From: JAAYUD01 sp036846645
GTDB taxonomy: Bacteria > Bacteroidota > Bacteroidia > Bacteroidales > Bacteroidaceae
DNA length: 11,189 nucleotides
NCBI GenBank assembly: GCA_036846645.1
Contig: DAIUBN010000099.1
Coordinates: forward strand, 1-11,189
Reading direction: 5' to 3'
The number at the start of each line of letters is the position of its first letter. The stretch's first letter is position 1. Shown in pieces: positions 1 through 6,879 of this stretch. The notes under the pieces were generated by a model. The model was not told the DNA's origin and made no database searches. It was given only the letters and a program-made list of their open reading frames with translations. Position numbers and translations under genes: made by a program.

Positions 1-1
1 T

Positions 2-943
2 TCGGATATGAAACCCAACTATAACTATTGGTCTATCTTTCGCATTGCCAAGGCTCAGAAGAAAGACTACAAGACGGCTATCTTCTCGAGTTGGACTGAT
101 AATCGCACTATCTTGTTGGGTGCCGGCAAAAGTGAGACCAATAACTTGAAAGTAGATGATGTAGCCGATGGTTACGACTTGGATAAAGCGAAATTTCCGC
201 AACAAAAGAACAGTACAGAGATATGGCAGATAGATTCGCTGGTGATAGACAAGGCAGCGCAATGCGTGAAAAATAACGCTCCCGATTTGAGTTGGACTTA
301 TTTGTGGTATACCGACGATGCCTTCCATTTGTTTGGCAATGGCAGCTATTCTGATGATTATGTGATCAAGACCGACCGACAGCTACAGAAGATATGGGAT
401 GCCGTGAAATATAGAGAGAAACACTGCAATGAGGAGTGGATGATAATTGTTACTACCGACCATGGACGTACCGAAAACGGACATGGACATGGCGGACAAT
501 CTCAGCGTGAACGCTGTGTGTGGATGTCGACCAATATAAAGAATGTAAACAAAGAATTCAGTAGCAGTCAATTATCGCATGTCGATATTTTGCCTACAAT
601 CTGTCGTTTCATGAACTTCGAAGTGCCAAAAAATCTTCTTTTCGAAGAAGACGGTATTTCTTTTATTGGGAAGCGTGATATCTACAACTTGACAGCATTT
701 CCATACGACGATACCATTACTCTGAATTGGAAATCGGACGTTACGGCAGAGAAAGCAACGATCTTTATGGCCGCTACCAACAAATTTAAAGAGGGTGGAA
801 GCGATGAGTGGATAGAGGTCGCTACTGTTCCTGCAAAGCAAGGAGTGTATAAGATAGATCTCAAGAAATACACTTTGTCGAAGTTTTATAAGTTTGCAAT
901 TGTCACCCCAAACAATCATCTCACACGCTGGGTAGAGAGGTAA
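2..943 (+). CDS. Alkaline phosphatase / type I phosphodiesterase-pyrophosphatase superfamily enzyme, 3' part (5' end outside window)
   Basis: This is a metal-dependent phospho- or sulfo-ester hydrolase of the alkaline phosphatase superfamily, likely exported. The frame is open back to the window edge (Ser-Asp precede the Met at 8), and the visible part lacks a signal peptide and the nucleophilic Thr/Ser, so the true start is upstream. Counting from the Met at 8, the metal-site signatures are D103-x3-H107, then TTDHGR (D151, H152), then GHGHGG (H159/H161), the arrangement seen in nucleotide pyrophosphatase-like phosphodiesterases. SHVDILPT (about 190-197) and DGISFIG (about 215-221) are typical of the end of the catalytic fold. 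Residues about 226-311 look like a small beta-sandwich, as in Bacteroidetes members that carry an extra C-terminal domain. The substrate cannot be read from the sequence. A sulfatase is less likely because the DHG...GHGG pattern fits phosphodiesterases better. Confidence 0.82.
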   Translation, partial: SDMKPNYNYWSIFRIAKAQKKDYKTAIFSSWTDNRTILLGAGKSETNNLKVDDVADGYDLDKAKFPQQKNSTEIWQIDSLVIDKAAQCVKNNAPDLSWTYLWYTDDAFHLFGNGSYSDDYVIKTDRQLQKIWDAVKYREKHCNEEWMIIVTTDHGRTENGHGHGGQSQRERCVWMSTNIKNVNKEFSSSQLSHVDILPTICRFMNFEVPKNLLFEEDGISFIGKRDIYNLTAFPYDDTITLNWKSDVTAEKATIFMAATNKFKEGGSDEWIEVATVPAKQGVYKIDLKKYTLSKFYKFAIVTPNNHLTRWVER

Positions 944-989
944 AAAACGTCTTGATATTTTGATATGGCAACAAAGATTTCTTCTCTTA

Positions 990-1024
990 TTTGTTTGTAG
1001 TATGCTCTACTTGTATTATCTTTG
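990..1024 (+). promoter_or_regulatory. Bacteroidetes-type promoter for the antitoxin/PIN module
   Basis: TTTG at 994-997 (a second TTTG lies at 990-993) is followed by 19 bp and then TATCTTTG at 1017-1024, matching the known Bacteroides -33/-7 consensus (TTTG, TAnnTTTG). The expected transcript start near 1030 leaves a leader of about 15 nt before the ATG at 1045. Transcription has not been shown. Confidence 0.7.
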
Positions 1025-1044
1025 CATTTAGATAAATAATAAAT

Positions 1045-1197
1045 ATGGAAGAAGCGAATAAAAAAACGACAGAGGAGAAAGTAGAATCAACTAATAAATC
1101 TCCGAAGAATAAGAAAAGGAAAGTAAGCAAGACTTGGGAGGCCGCCCAAAGACTCAAAGGCAGTCTGATTGTAAATGACCCCAAATTTTTGCTTTAA
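1045..1197 (+). CDS. Small basic protein, candidate antitoxin of the adjacent PIN toxin
   Basis: This ORF of 50 codons starts at ATG 1045 and stops with TAA at 1195-1197, five bases before the PIN gene. The N-terminal 33 or so residues are almost all Lys, Glu, Thr, Ser and Asn, with a basic run KNKKRK at about 22-27, and are probably disordered. The last 20 residues (WEAAQRLKGS, then LIVNDPKFLL) look like a short helix plus a hydrophobic tail ending at the C-terminus. Its size, position, tight spacing and own promoter are those of a VapB-type antitoxin that neutralises and co-regulates the downstream nuclease. No known antitoxin DNA-binding fold (AbrB, RHH, Phd) is visible, so this role rests on context. 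I recall similar short ORFs ending in a VNDP-like tail before PIN genes in Bacteroidetes, but could not check this here. Confidence 0.72.
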   Translation: MEEANKKTTEEKVESTNKSPKNKKRKVSKTWEAAQRLKGSLIVNDPKFLL

Positions 1198-1202
1198 TTC
1201 TT

Positions 1203-1625
1203 ATGCGCTATTTAATCGATACAAATATTTTTGTATATTTGGCTACTGACATTGACTCCCTAGATCGTGATGTTAATGCTATTATCGAAGCACCTGAATC
1301 TGTATTATGTATCAGTACGGAATCTGTTCGTGAACTGATTGTAGGCTATAATAACAAAGGATTATGCTCTAAAAGATGGAAGACGGCAGAAGCGATGGTT
1401 AAAGCTATTGAGAAAGAATTCTATATCAAGATACTTCCGCTTAAGACAGAACACATGATTACTTATTCGCATTTGTCGCTCAATGAGGCGCAAGGCCATA
1501 AAGATCCTTCGGATCACGTTATTATTTCTCACGCAATTACTGAACATCTTCCCTTAATTTCTAGTGATACTCGTTTTGATTTTTATCGTAGTCAGGGCTT
1601 AGAACTGATATTCAATAAGAAATGA
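1203..1625 (+). CDS. PIN-domain ribonuclease, VapC-like toxin
   Basis: This 140-residue single-domain PIN protein is probably the toxin of a type II toxin-antitoxin pair that cuts RNA with a Mg/Mn-dependent acidic centre. Candidate active-site residues appear in the canonical order: D6 in LIDTNIF, E44 in VRELIV, D101 and D104 in HKDPSDHVII, and D122 in SSDTRF. The HKDPSDHVIISHA and PLISSDTRF blocks resemble the VapC/Sll0205-like branch (COG3744) more than classic VapC. The length is normal for the family and no acidic residue is missing, so it should be active. It is presumably translated from the same mRNA as the small ORF 5 bp upstream. A solitary PIN nuclease is possible if the small ORF is not an antitoxin. 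The RNA target cannot be predicted. Confidence 0.88.
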   Translation: MRYLIDTNIFVYLATDIDSLDRDVNAIIEAPESVLCISTESVRELIVGYNNKGLCSKRWKTAEAMVKAIEKEFYIKILPLKTEHMITYSHLSLNEAQGHKDPSDHVIISHAITEHLPLISSDTRFDFYRSQGLELIFNKK

Positions 1626-1718
1626 GTATTATTATTCTTTAGTAACTAAGGGAACCGGTAGTTATCTCATGGCTAGCATCTAAAAGTAGTTTTACTTACT
1701 CTTGTGCTTATTGCGATT

Positions 1719-2441
1719 TTAAGTCGACTTCAAATAATATTGCCTTTCGTCTTCGGCAAACTTCTCGATGGCGTAGCGCAACATGGTGCGGGGCATCGTA
1801 GAGGCATATTGGTCGAGAAATGTTTTTAGCAGTGGCTCATTGCGTTTACCTACTTCACGAAGCATCCATCCGATGGCTTTGTGCATCAGGTCGTGAGGAT
1901 GATTGAGAAGCATTTCGGCAAGGCGGAAAGTCTCTTCATAATCATTATGGCGGATAAAGGTGAGAGTGGAAACTACTGCTATGCGCTGCTCCCAAAGATT
2001 ACTGCTCTTTGCCAACTGTTGAAGTACTTCGCGTTCTTCTCCTCGTTTATCGAGAAGATATTCGCCTACAATATTGGGAGCTGTAAGGTCTACCAAATCC
2101 CAGTTGTTGATGGTGGCAGTGTGCGAAAGATAATATTGATAAATCATCTTTTTGCCTTCACCTTTCTCTCTTTTGAATAGATCTACCAGCAGGAGTAAAG
2201 CACACATTCTAACTTCGTGCCAAGGTGATTGTAGCAGTTCGCCAATCGTCTCGAAGTCAACATCTCGAAATTGTTTGGCTACGCTTCGAATATTGGGAAC
2301 GACCACTCCGATGAACTTGTCGCCTTCGCCATATTCGCCTGCTCCAGTCTTGAAGAAACGGGGTAGAACTATCTTCTTCTCATCGTCTGCAAGTGCTTGT
2401 AAAGCAGATATTATCTGCGCAGATTTGTCTCTATTCTTCAT
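1719..2441 (-). CDS. AlkD-type DNA alkylation repair protein (HEAT-like repeat DNA glycosylase)
   Basis: This 240-residue protein of the DNA alkylation repair family excises alkylated bases such as N3- or N7-alkylpurines using a superhelical stack of ALK (HEAT-like) repeats. The diagnostic stretch NNWDLVDL gives W114 and D118, matching the catalytic Trp109/Asp113 of Bacillus cereus AlkD. R153 in WEQRIAVV matches its Arg148, and W192 lies in the repeat around GWMLREVGKR. The C-terminal MPRTMLRYAIEKF motif is typical. I chose the start at 2441 (MKNRDKSAQ) because a longer in-frame reading to 2507 adds 22 atypical residues and would begin upstream of the likely promoter at 2471-2478. It converges on the PIN gene (93 bp apart) and diverges from spmAB. 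It is probably cytoplasmic and monocistronic. Confidence 0.93.
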   Translation of the reverse strand: MKNRDKSAQIISALQALADDEKKIVLPRFFKTGAGEYGEGDKFIGVVVPNIRSVAKQFRDVDFETIGELLQSPWHEVRMCALLLLVDLFKREKGEGKKMIYQYYLSHTATINNWDLVDLTAPNIVGEYLLDKRGEEREVLQQLAKSSNLWEQRIAVVSTLTFIRHNDYEETFRLAEMLLNHPHDLMHKAIGWMLREVGKRNEPLLKTFLDQYASTMPRTMLRYAIEKFAEDERQYYLKST

Positions 2442-2470
2442 AAAATGATACTTTTTTCTGGTATAATGGA

Positions 2471-2478
2471 CAAAAATA
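2471..2478 (-). promoter_or_regulatory. -7 box of the alkD-like gene promoter
   Basis: Read on the minus strand, 2478-2471 is TATTTTTG, a full match to TAnnTTTG. It sits about 30 nt upstream of the chosen ATG at 2441, giving a plausible short leader. The -33 element is weak (TTTC at 2504-2501, 22 bp spacer). Confidence 0.45.
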
Positions 2479-2512
2479 ATGAAAAAAGAATTCATAAGTG
2501 GAAACATATTCC

Positions 2513-2520
2513 TACTTTTG
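2513..2520 (+). promoter_or_regulatory. -7 box of the spmAB-ybeY promoter
   Basis: TACTTTTG at 2513-2520 matches the Bacteroidetes TAnnTTTG box, 22 bp before the ATG at 2543. No clear TTTG is present at the -33 distance. It faces away from the minus-strand box at 2471-2478, so two divergent promoters share about 50 bp. Confidence 0.5.
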
Positions 2521-2542
2521 TAGAAATATATAGTAAGAGACT

Positions 2543-3775
2543 ATGGTTCTTAATTACATTTGGATAGCATTCTTTGTCGTCGCTTTCGTAGTGGCATTCA
2601 TTAGATTGATTTTCTTCGGAGACGTCGAGATATTTACTAAAATCATCAATTCAACTTTCGATTCATCGAAAACTGCATTCGAGGTATCATTAGGACTTAC
2701 CGGTGTATTGTCGCTCTGGTTGGGTATCATGAAGATTGGAGAGAATAGTGGATTGATAAATACTTTGTCCAAATGGTTGAGCCCTGTCTTTACTAAGCTT
2801 TTCCCTGAAATACCGAAAGGGCATCCTGTAATGGGCTCGCTCTTTATGAATATCGCCGCCAATATGCTGGGACTCGACAATGCCGCTACGCCGATGGGAC
2901 TGAAAGCGATGAAGGAACTGCAAGAACTGAACCCGAAGAAAGATACGGCTTCCAATTCGATGATTATGTTCTTGGTGCTCAATACTTCAGGACTGATGCT
3001 TATTCCTATCAGTATCATGGTGTATCGTGCTCAGATGGGAGCCACACAGCCTACCGATATTTTCATCCCTATTTTGCTTAGCACTACGGTATCTACTTTA
3101 GTTGGTATTATCGTAGTGAGCATATCGCAACATATCAATCTGCTCAATAAAGCGATGCTGTTCACCGCAATAGGAATCACTGTTTTGTTTAGCGGACTTA
3201 TTTATATGTCGCTTTCGCTACCGAAAGAGGCGATGCAAACTTATTCTACATTGGCTGCCAATATCATATTGTTTACGGTTATCATTCTGTTTATCTATTC
3301 GGGATTCCGCAAGAAGATAAACGTCTACAATGCTTTTGTTGATGGAGCCAAAGAAGGATTTACTACAGCAGTGCGAATTATTCCTTATTTGGTAGCTTTC
3401 TTGGTCGGCATCGCTATCTTCCGTACTTCGGGAGCAATGGACTATTTGATACAAGGTATTAGATATATCGTAGAGTTCTTTGGCCTCAATTCTGACTTTG
3501 TGGGAGCACTTCCTACTGGATTGATGAAAACCTTGAGTGGTAGTGGAGCCAACGGATTGATGATAGATACGATGAAACAGTATGGAGCCGATTCGTTTGT
3601 GGGGCGTTGCAGCTGCGTGATGCGTGGTGCTTCGGATACTACATTCTATATTCTCGCTGTTTATTTCGGTAGTGTAGGTATATCGAAAACCCGCAATGCA
3701 GTGGGTTGCGGACTACTTGCCGATCTTGCCGGTATCATTGCAGCCATCTTCTTCAGTTACATCTTTTTCGGATAA
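2543..3775 (+). CDS. Fused SpmA-SpmB (nucleoside-recognition/Gate domain) membrane protein
   Basis: This 410-residue polytopic inner-membrane protein is a head-to-tail fusion of the families called spore maturation protein A (about 1-205) and B (about 235-410), each with a Gate/nucleoside-recognition domain (PF07670 type). SpmA-like signatures are GHPVMGSLFMNIAAN (93-107) and LDNAATPMGLKAM (111-123). SpmB-like signatures are GAKEGFTTAVRIIPYL (268-283), LSGSGANG (331-338), and GASDTTFY (362-369). Hydrophobic stretches suggest eight or more transmembrane segments, including about 5-24, 50-64, 141-160, 174-193, 206-222, 238-252, 278-294 and 391-409. The family resembles transporters, but its substrate is unknown. 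In Firmicutes SpmA/SpmB affect spore core dehydration, a role that cannot apply to a non-sporulating bacterium. It probably forms an operon with ybeY 12 bp downstream. Confidence 0.92.
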   Translation: MVLNYIWIAFFVVAFVVAFIRLIFFGDVEIFTKIINSTFDSSKTAFEVSLGLTGVLSLWLGIMKIGENSGLINTLSKWLSPVFTKLFPEIPKGHPVMGSLFMNIAANMLGLDNAATPMGLKAMKELQELNPKKDTASNSMIMFLVLNTSGLMLIPISIMVYRAQMGATQPTDIFIPILLSTTVSTLVGIIVVSISQHINLLNKAMLFTAIGITVLFSGLIYMSLSLPKEAMQTYSTLAANIILFTVIILFIYSGFRKKINVYNAFVDGAKEGFTTAVRIIPYLVAFLVGIAIFRTSGAMDYLIQGIRYIVEFFGLNSDFVGALPTGLMKTLSGSGANGLMIDTMKQYGADSFVGRCSCVMRGASDTTFYILAVYFGSVGISKTRNAVGCGLLADLAGIIAAIFFSYIFFG

Positions 3776-3787
3776 ACACTTAGTAAA

Positions 3788-4213
3788 ATGGAAATATTAT
3801 ATCAATCGGAAGATATCGAAATGCCTCAAATTGATGAGGCTGCTACAACAACTTGGATTCAGAAAGTCGCTGCAAGCTATGGTAAGCATGTAGGAGAAGT
3901 AGCCTACATATTCTGTTCCGACAAGAAGATTCTCGAAGTGAACAATCAATATCTACACCACGATTACTACACCGATATCATCACATTCGATTATTGTGCC
4001 GGCAATCGTTTGGCTGGCGATATCTTCATCAGTCTGGATACCGTGAAGAGCAACAGCGAAACCTTCCATACCGAATATGTTGAAGAACTCCACCGCACTA
4101 TCATCCATGGCATACTCCACCTTTGCGGCATCAACGACAAAGGACCGGGCGAAAGAGAGATTATGGAAGCAGCAGAGAACAAAGCACTGGCTTATTCTCC
4201 TAGAAAAGTGTGA
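3788..4213 (+). CDS. ybeY: Endoribonuclease YbeY (16S rRNA 3'-end maturation / rRNA quality control)
   Basis: This 141-residue zinc-dependent endoribonuclease is predicted to act on 16S rRNA 3' ends and in ribosome quality control in the cytoplasm. The family core is clear: TDIITFDY at 62-69 (family TD[VI]LSF), GDIFIS at 77-82, then the metal motif HGILHLCGINDKG starting at H107 with H111. The usual third ligand of H-x3-H-x5-H would be residue 117, which here is Asp (D117) followed by Lys. I recall this Asp variant as common in Bacteroidetes YbeY, so the site is probably still functional with an Asp ligand. The C-terminal helix (GEREIMEAAENKAL) is typical. The length is normal. The gene starts 12 bp after spmAB and is likely transcribed with it. 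Confidence 0.95.
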   Translation: MEILYQSEDIEMPQIDEAATTTWIQKVAASYGKHVGEVAYIFCSDKKILEVNNQYLHHDYYTDIITFDYCAGNRLAGDIFISLDTVKSNSETFHTEYVEELHRTIIHGILHLCGINDKGPGEREIMEAAENKALAYSPRKV

Positions 4214-4318
4214 TACTTGCGATGATGCCAGCGTCAAAATGATGTATTTATCCCCTCATCAATAGTGAAATCTTTTAAAATAGTATCGATAAACTGCTGT
4301 TATCATTTCGGAAAGCAC

Positions 4319-4326
4319 TATCTTTG
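4319..4326 (+). promoter_or_regulatory. -7 box of the probable ruvB operon promoter
   Basis: TATCTTTG at 4319-4326 matches TAnnTTTG and is identical to the box before the toxin module. It lies 20 bp before the ruvB ATG at 4347, within the 133-bp gap after ybeY. The -33 element is poor (CTG-rich sequence around 4294-4299). It would drive ruvB and the three genes behind it. Confidence 0.5.
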
Positions 4327-4346
4327 CCGTCCATACTTAATTTTGA

Positions 4347-5375
4347 ATGGAAGGAAGTTTTGACATAAGAGAGCAATCTGTTTCACAAACAGAGAAAGAT
4401 TTTGAGAATGCCCTACGCCCGCTGAGGTTTGATGACTTTAGTGGTCAGGATAAGGTGGTCGATAATCTGCGTATATTTGTCAAAGCCGCCAAACTCAGAG
4501 GTGAGGCACTCGACCATACATTGCTTCATGGCCCTCCAGGACTTGGAAAGACCACACTATCGAATATTATCGCAAACGAATTAGGAGTAGGCTTTAAGAT
4601 TACTTCCGGTCCGGTGCTCGACAAACCTGGCGATTTGGCTGGTATTCTTACTAGCCTAGAAGCCAATGACGTGTTATTTATCGATGAGATACATCGTCTT
4701 TCGCCCATCGTAGAAGAATATCTCTATTCGGCAATGGAAGACTATCGGATAGATATCATGATAGATAAAGGTCCGTCGGCACGAAGCATTCAGATAGATT
4801 TGAATCCTTTTACATTGGTGGGTGCCACTACTCGTAGCGGATTGCTTACAGCGCCACTTAGAGCGCGATTCGGTATCAACTTGCATTTGGAGTATTACGA
4901 CGATCCCATTCTGACGAAGATTGTGAAACGTTCGGCCAATATTCTCGATGTGCCTATTTCCGATCAGGCAGCACTCGAAATAGCATCTAGAAGTAGAGGA
5001 ACCCCACGTATTGCCAATGCTTTGCTGCGCAGAGTGCGCGACTTTGCTCAGGTGAAAGGTTCTGGCTCTATCAATATGGATATTGCAACTTATGCCCTTG
5101 AGGCATTGAACATAGATAAATATGGACTTGACGAGATAGACAACAAACTGTTGTGTACAATTATCGACAAGTTCAAAGGAGGTCCTGTGGGACTTTCGAC
5201 CATTGCAACTGCTCTTAGCGAAGACCCCGGAACGATAGAAGAAGTATATGAGCCATTTCTTATCAAAGAAGGCTTTCTGAAACGCACGCCCCGTGGCAGA
5301 GAAGTTACAGAATTGGCATACAAACATTTAGGCCGTAGCTTATATTCTTCGGATAAGCAAGCCACATTGTTCTGA
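4347..5375 (+). CDS. ruvB: Holliday junction branch migration ATPase RuvB
   Basis: This 342-residue AAA+ motor forms hexameric rings on DNA and, with RuvA, drives Holliday junction branch migration during recombinational repair. Every hallmark is present: Walker A GPPGLGKTT (62-70), the TSGPVLDKPGDLAGIL block (87-101), Walker B LFIDEIHRL (110-118, D113/E114), sensor 1 GATTR (159-163), the arginine-finger region PLRARFG (170-176), and sensor 2 GTPRIANALLRR (218-229, R221). The C-terminal winged-helix domain spans about 258-335 (KFKGGPVGLSTIA, then YEPFLIKEGFLKRTPRGR). The length is standard and the protein looks intact. Neither ruvA nor ruvC is in the window, so they are not adjacent here. The stop is only 5 bp from the flippase start, indicating cotranscription. 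Confidence 0.98.
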   Translation: MEGSFDIREQSVSQTEKDFENALRPLRFDDFSGQDKVVDNLRIFVKAAKLRGEALDHTLLHGPPGLGKTTLSNIIANELGVGFKITSGPVLDKPGDLAGILTSLEANDVLFIDEIHRLSPIVEEYLYSAMEDYRIDIMIDKGPSARSIQIDLNPFTLVGATTRSGLLTAPLRARFGINLHLEYYDDPILTKIVKRSANILDVPISDQAALEIASRSRGTPRIANALLRRVRDFAQVKGSGSINMDIATYALEALNIDKYGLDEIDNKLLCTIIDKFKGGPVGLSTIATALSEDPGTIEEVYEPFLIKEGFLKRTPRGREVTELAYKHLGRSLYSSDKQATLF

Positions 5376-5380
5376 ATTTT

Positions 5381-6874
5381 ATGGCAACGAATTTAAAATC
5401 TTTGGCAAAAGATACAGCAATCTACGGAATTAGTAGTATTGTAGGTAGGTTTCTCAACTATTTGCTGGTTCCGCTTTATACTATAGCGATAGCAGCATCT
5501 TCTGGAGGATATGGCGTTATCTCCAATATCTATGCTTATACTGCTCTTTTGCTGGTGATATTGACATTTGGTATGGAAACCACGTTTTTCCGTTATGCCA
5601 ATAAGGCCGAAGAAAATCCGCAGAAAGTATATACTACTACGTTAATGGCGGTAGGTTTCATTGCTGTCCTGTTCATCATATTGGTATTGGGTTTCTTGCC
5701 CGAAATAGCCTCGGCAATGAATTATGCAGATCATCCCGAATACATTGGAACGATGGCGGTGTGTGTGGCTATTGATGCTTTCACTTGCATTCCTTTTGCT
5801 TACTTGAGATATAAGAAACGTCCGATGAAGTTTGCTTGCCTCAAGATAGTTAATATCGTTATGCTTATTGTATTCAATGTGGCATTCTATTGGGCATTTC
5901 CTGCTCTGTATGCTAAAAATCCTGATTTAATAGGCAAAATATATGATCCTTCGATAGGAGTAGGATATGTTTTCTATATCAATATGTTCTGCTCTATAGC
6001 AATGATACCGTTGTTGTCGAAAGAATTGTTCGGGTTCAAATATAAATTCGATTGGAGTCTGCTCAAACGAATGCTGACTTATAGTTGGCCTATCCTGGTA
6101 CTGGGTATTGCCGGTATTCTCAATCAGACAGCCGATAAGATACTTTTCCGCTATGTCTACAAACAACCTGATGTTGATACACAACTCGGTATTTATGGTG
6201 CAGCAAGTAAGATAGCAATGATTATGGCGATGATAACACAAGCTTTTCGCTATGCTTACGAACCGTTTGTGTTTGGAAAGAGTCGCGATAAGGACAATCG
6301 GGATACATACGCCAAAGCCATGAAATACTTCGTTATCTTCACGTTGTTTGCCTTCTTGGCGGTGATGGCTTATATGGATATCTTGAAGCATATTATAGGT
6401 CACGACTATTGGGAGGGACTAAAAGTTGTACCGATTGTTATGGCTGCCGAGATTATGATGGGCATCTATTTCAATCTTTCTTTCTGGTACAAACTGATAG
6501 ATAAGACTATCTGGGGTGCTTACTTCTCGGGAATCGGTTGTGTGGTACTAATCTGTATCAATATCTTCTTGGTGCCATACTTCGGATATATGGCTTGTGC
6601 ATGGGCTGGATTTGCCGGATATGCCACAGCGATGCTGACATCCTATTTCGTTGGACAGAAGTATTATCCCATTAATTATCCATTGAAAAGCATTTTTTCG
6701 TATATCATATTGGCAGGAGTACTTTTTGCGGCAGGAGAGTTGGTACCTATCGGATCGGTAGTGCTACGCCTTCTGTTCAGAACAGTATTGCTTGCGATAT
6801 TTGTAATATATATGCTTAAACACGATATTTCTCTGAGTGAGATACCTGTGGTCAATCGTTTCTTTAAAAAGTAA
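5381..6874 (+). CDS. Oligosaccharide/lipid-linked glycan flippase (Wzx-like, MOP superfamily)
   Basis: This 497-residue integral membrane protein of the polysaccharide-biosynthesis/MOP exporter superfamily is predicted to flip an undecaprenyl-linked glycan across the inner membrane. The N-terminus (KSLAKDTAIYGISSIVGRFLN, then LLVPLYT) and the following GYGVISNIYAY and TFGMETTFFRYANK segments are characteristic of Bacteroidetes Wzx-like proteins. Hydrophobic segments are spread along the chain, consistent with 12-14 transmembrane helices, and conserved-type elements such as GIAGILNQTADKILFRY (about 243-259) are present. No glycosyltransferase or polymerase gene is nearby, so this is not a capsule or O-antigen cluster and the transported glycan is unknown. 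It lies in a tight run with 5-bp gaps on both sides (ruvB and DUF389). A lipid II-type flippase cannot be fully excluded. Confidence 0.88.
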   Translation: MATNLKSLAKDTAIYGISSIVGRFLNYLLVPLYTIAIAASSGGYGVISNIYAYTALLLVILTFGMETTFFRYANKAEENPQKVYTTTLMAVGFIAVLFIILVLGFLPEIASAMNYADHPEYIGTMAVCVAIDAFTCIPFAYLRYKKRPMKFACLKIVNIVMLIVFNVAFYWAFPALYAKNPDLIGKIYDPSIGVGYVFYINMFCSIAMIPLLSKELFGFKYKFDWSLLKRMLTYSWPILVLGIAGILNQTADKILFRYVYKQPDVDTQLGIYGAASKIAMIMAMITQAFRYAYEPFVFGKSRDKDNRDTYAKAMKYFVIFTLFAFLAVMAYMDILKHIIGHDYWEGLKVVPIVMAAEIMMGIYFNLSFWYKLIDKTIWGAYFSGIGCVVLICINIFLVPYFGYMACAWAGFAGYATAMLTSYFVGQKYYPINYPLKSIFSYIILAGVLFAAGELVPIGSVVLRLLFRTVLLAIFVIYMLKHDISLSEIPVVNRFFKK

Positions 6875-6879
6875 TTGCC

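Noticed and set aside
1684..1697. Small inverted repeat AAGTA-GTTT-TACTT between the convergent PIN and AlkD-like genes, as a bidirectional terminator
   Set aside because: The stem has only 5 AT-rich pairs and no clear U-tract, too weak to call.
2442..2507. N-terminal extension of the AlkD-like protein by 22 residues
   Set aside because: The added residues are unlike the family start and the upstream ATG lies ahead of the likely promoter box at 2471-2478; MKNRDKSAQ at 2441 fits better.
4240..4261. TGATG...CATCA inverted repeat downstream of ybeY as a terminator
   Set aside because: A 5-bp stem with a 12-nt loop and no T-tract is not convincing.
4674..5327. Long antisense open frame within ruvB
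   Set aside because: Its product has low-complexity, Cys/Ser/His-rich composition with no recognisable domain, and the opposite strand encodes a complete RuvB.
5927..6403. Antisense open frame within the flippase gene
   Set aside because: No domain, no promoter-like box, and unlikely composition (many Tyr, His, Cys, Gln); it is a by-product of the flippase coding strand.
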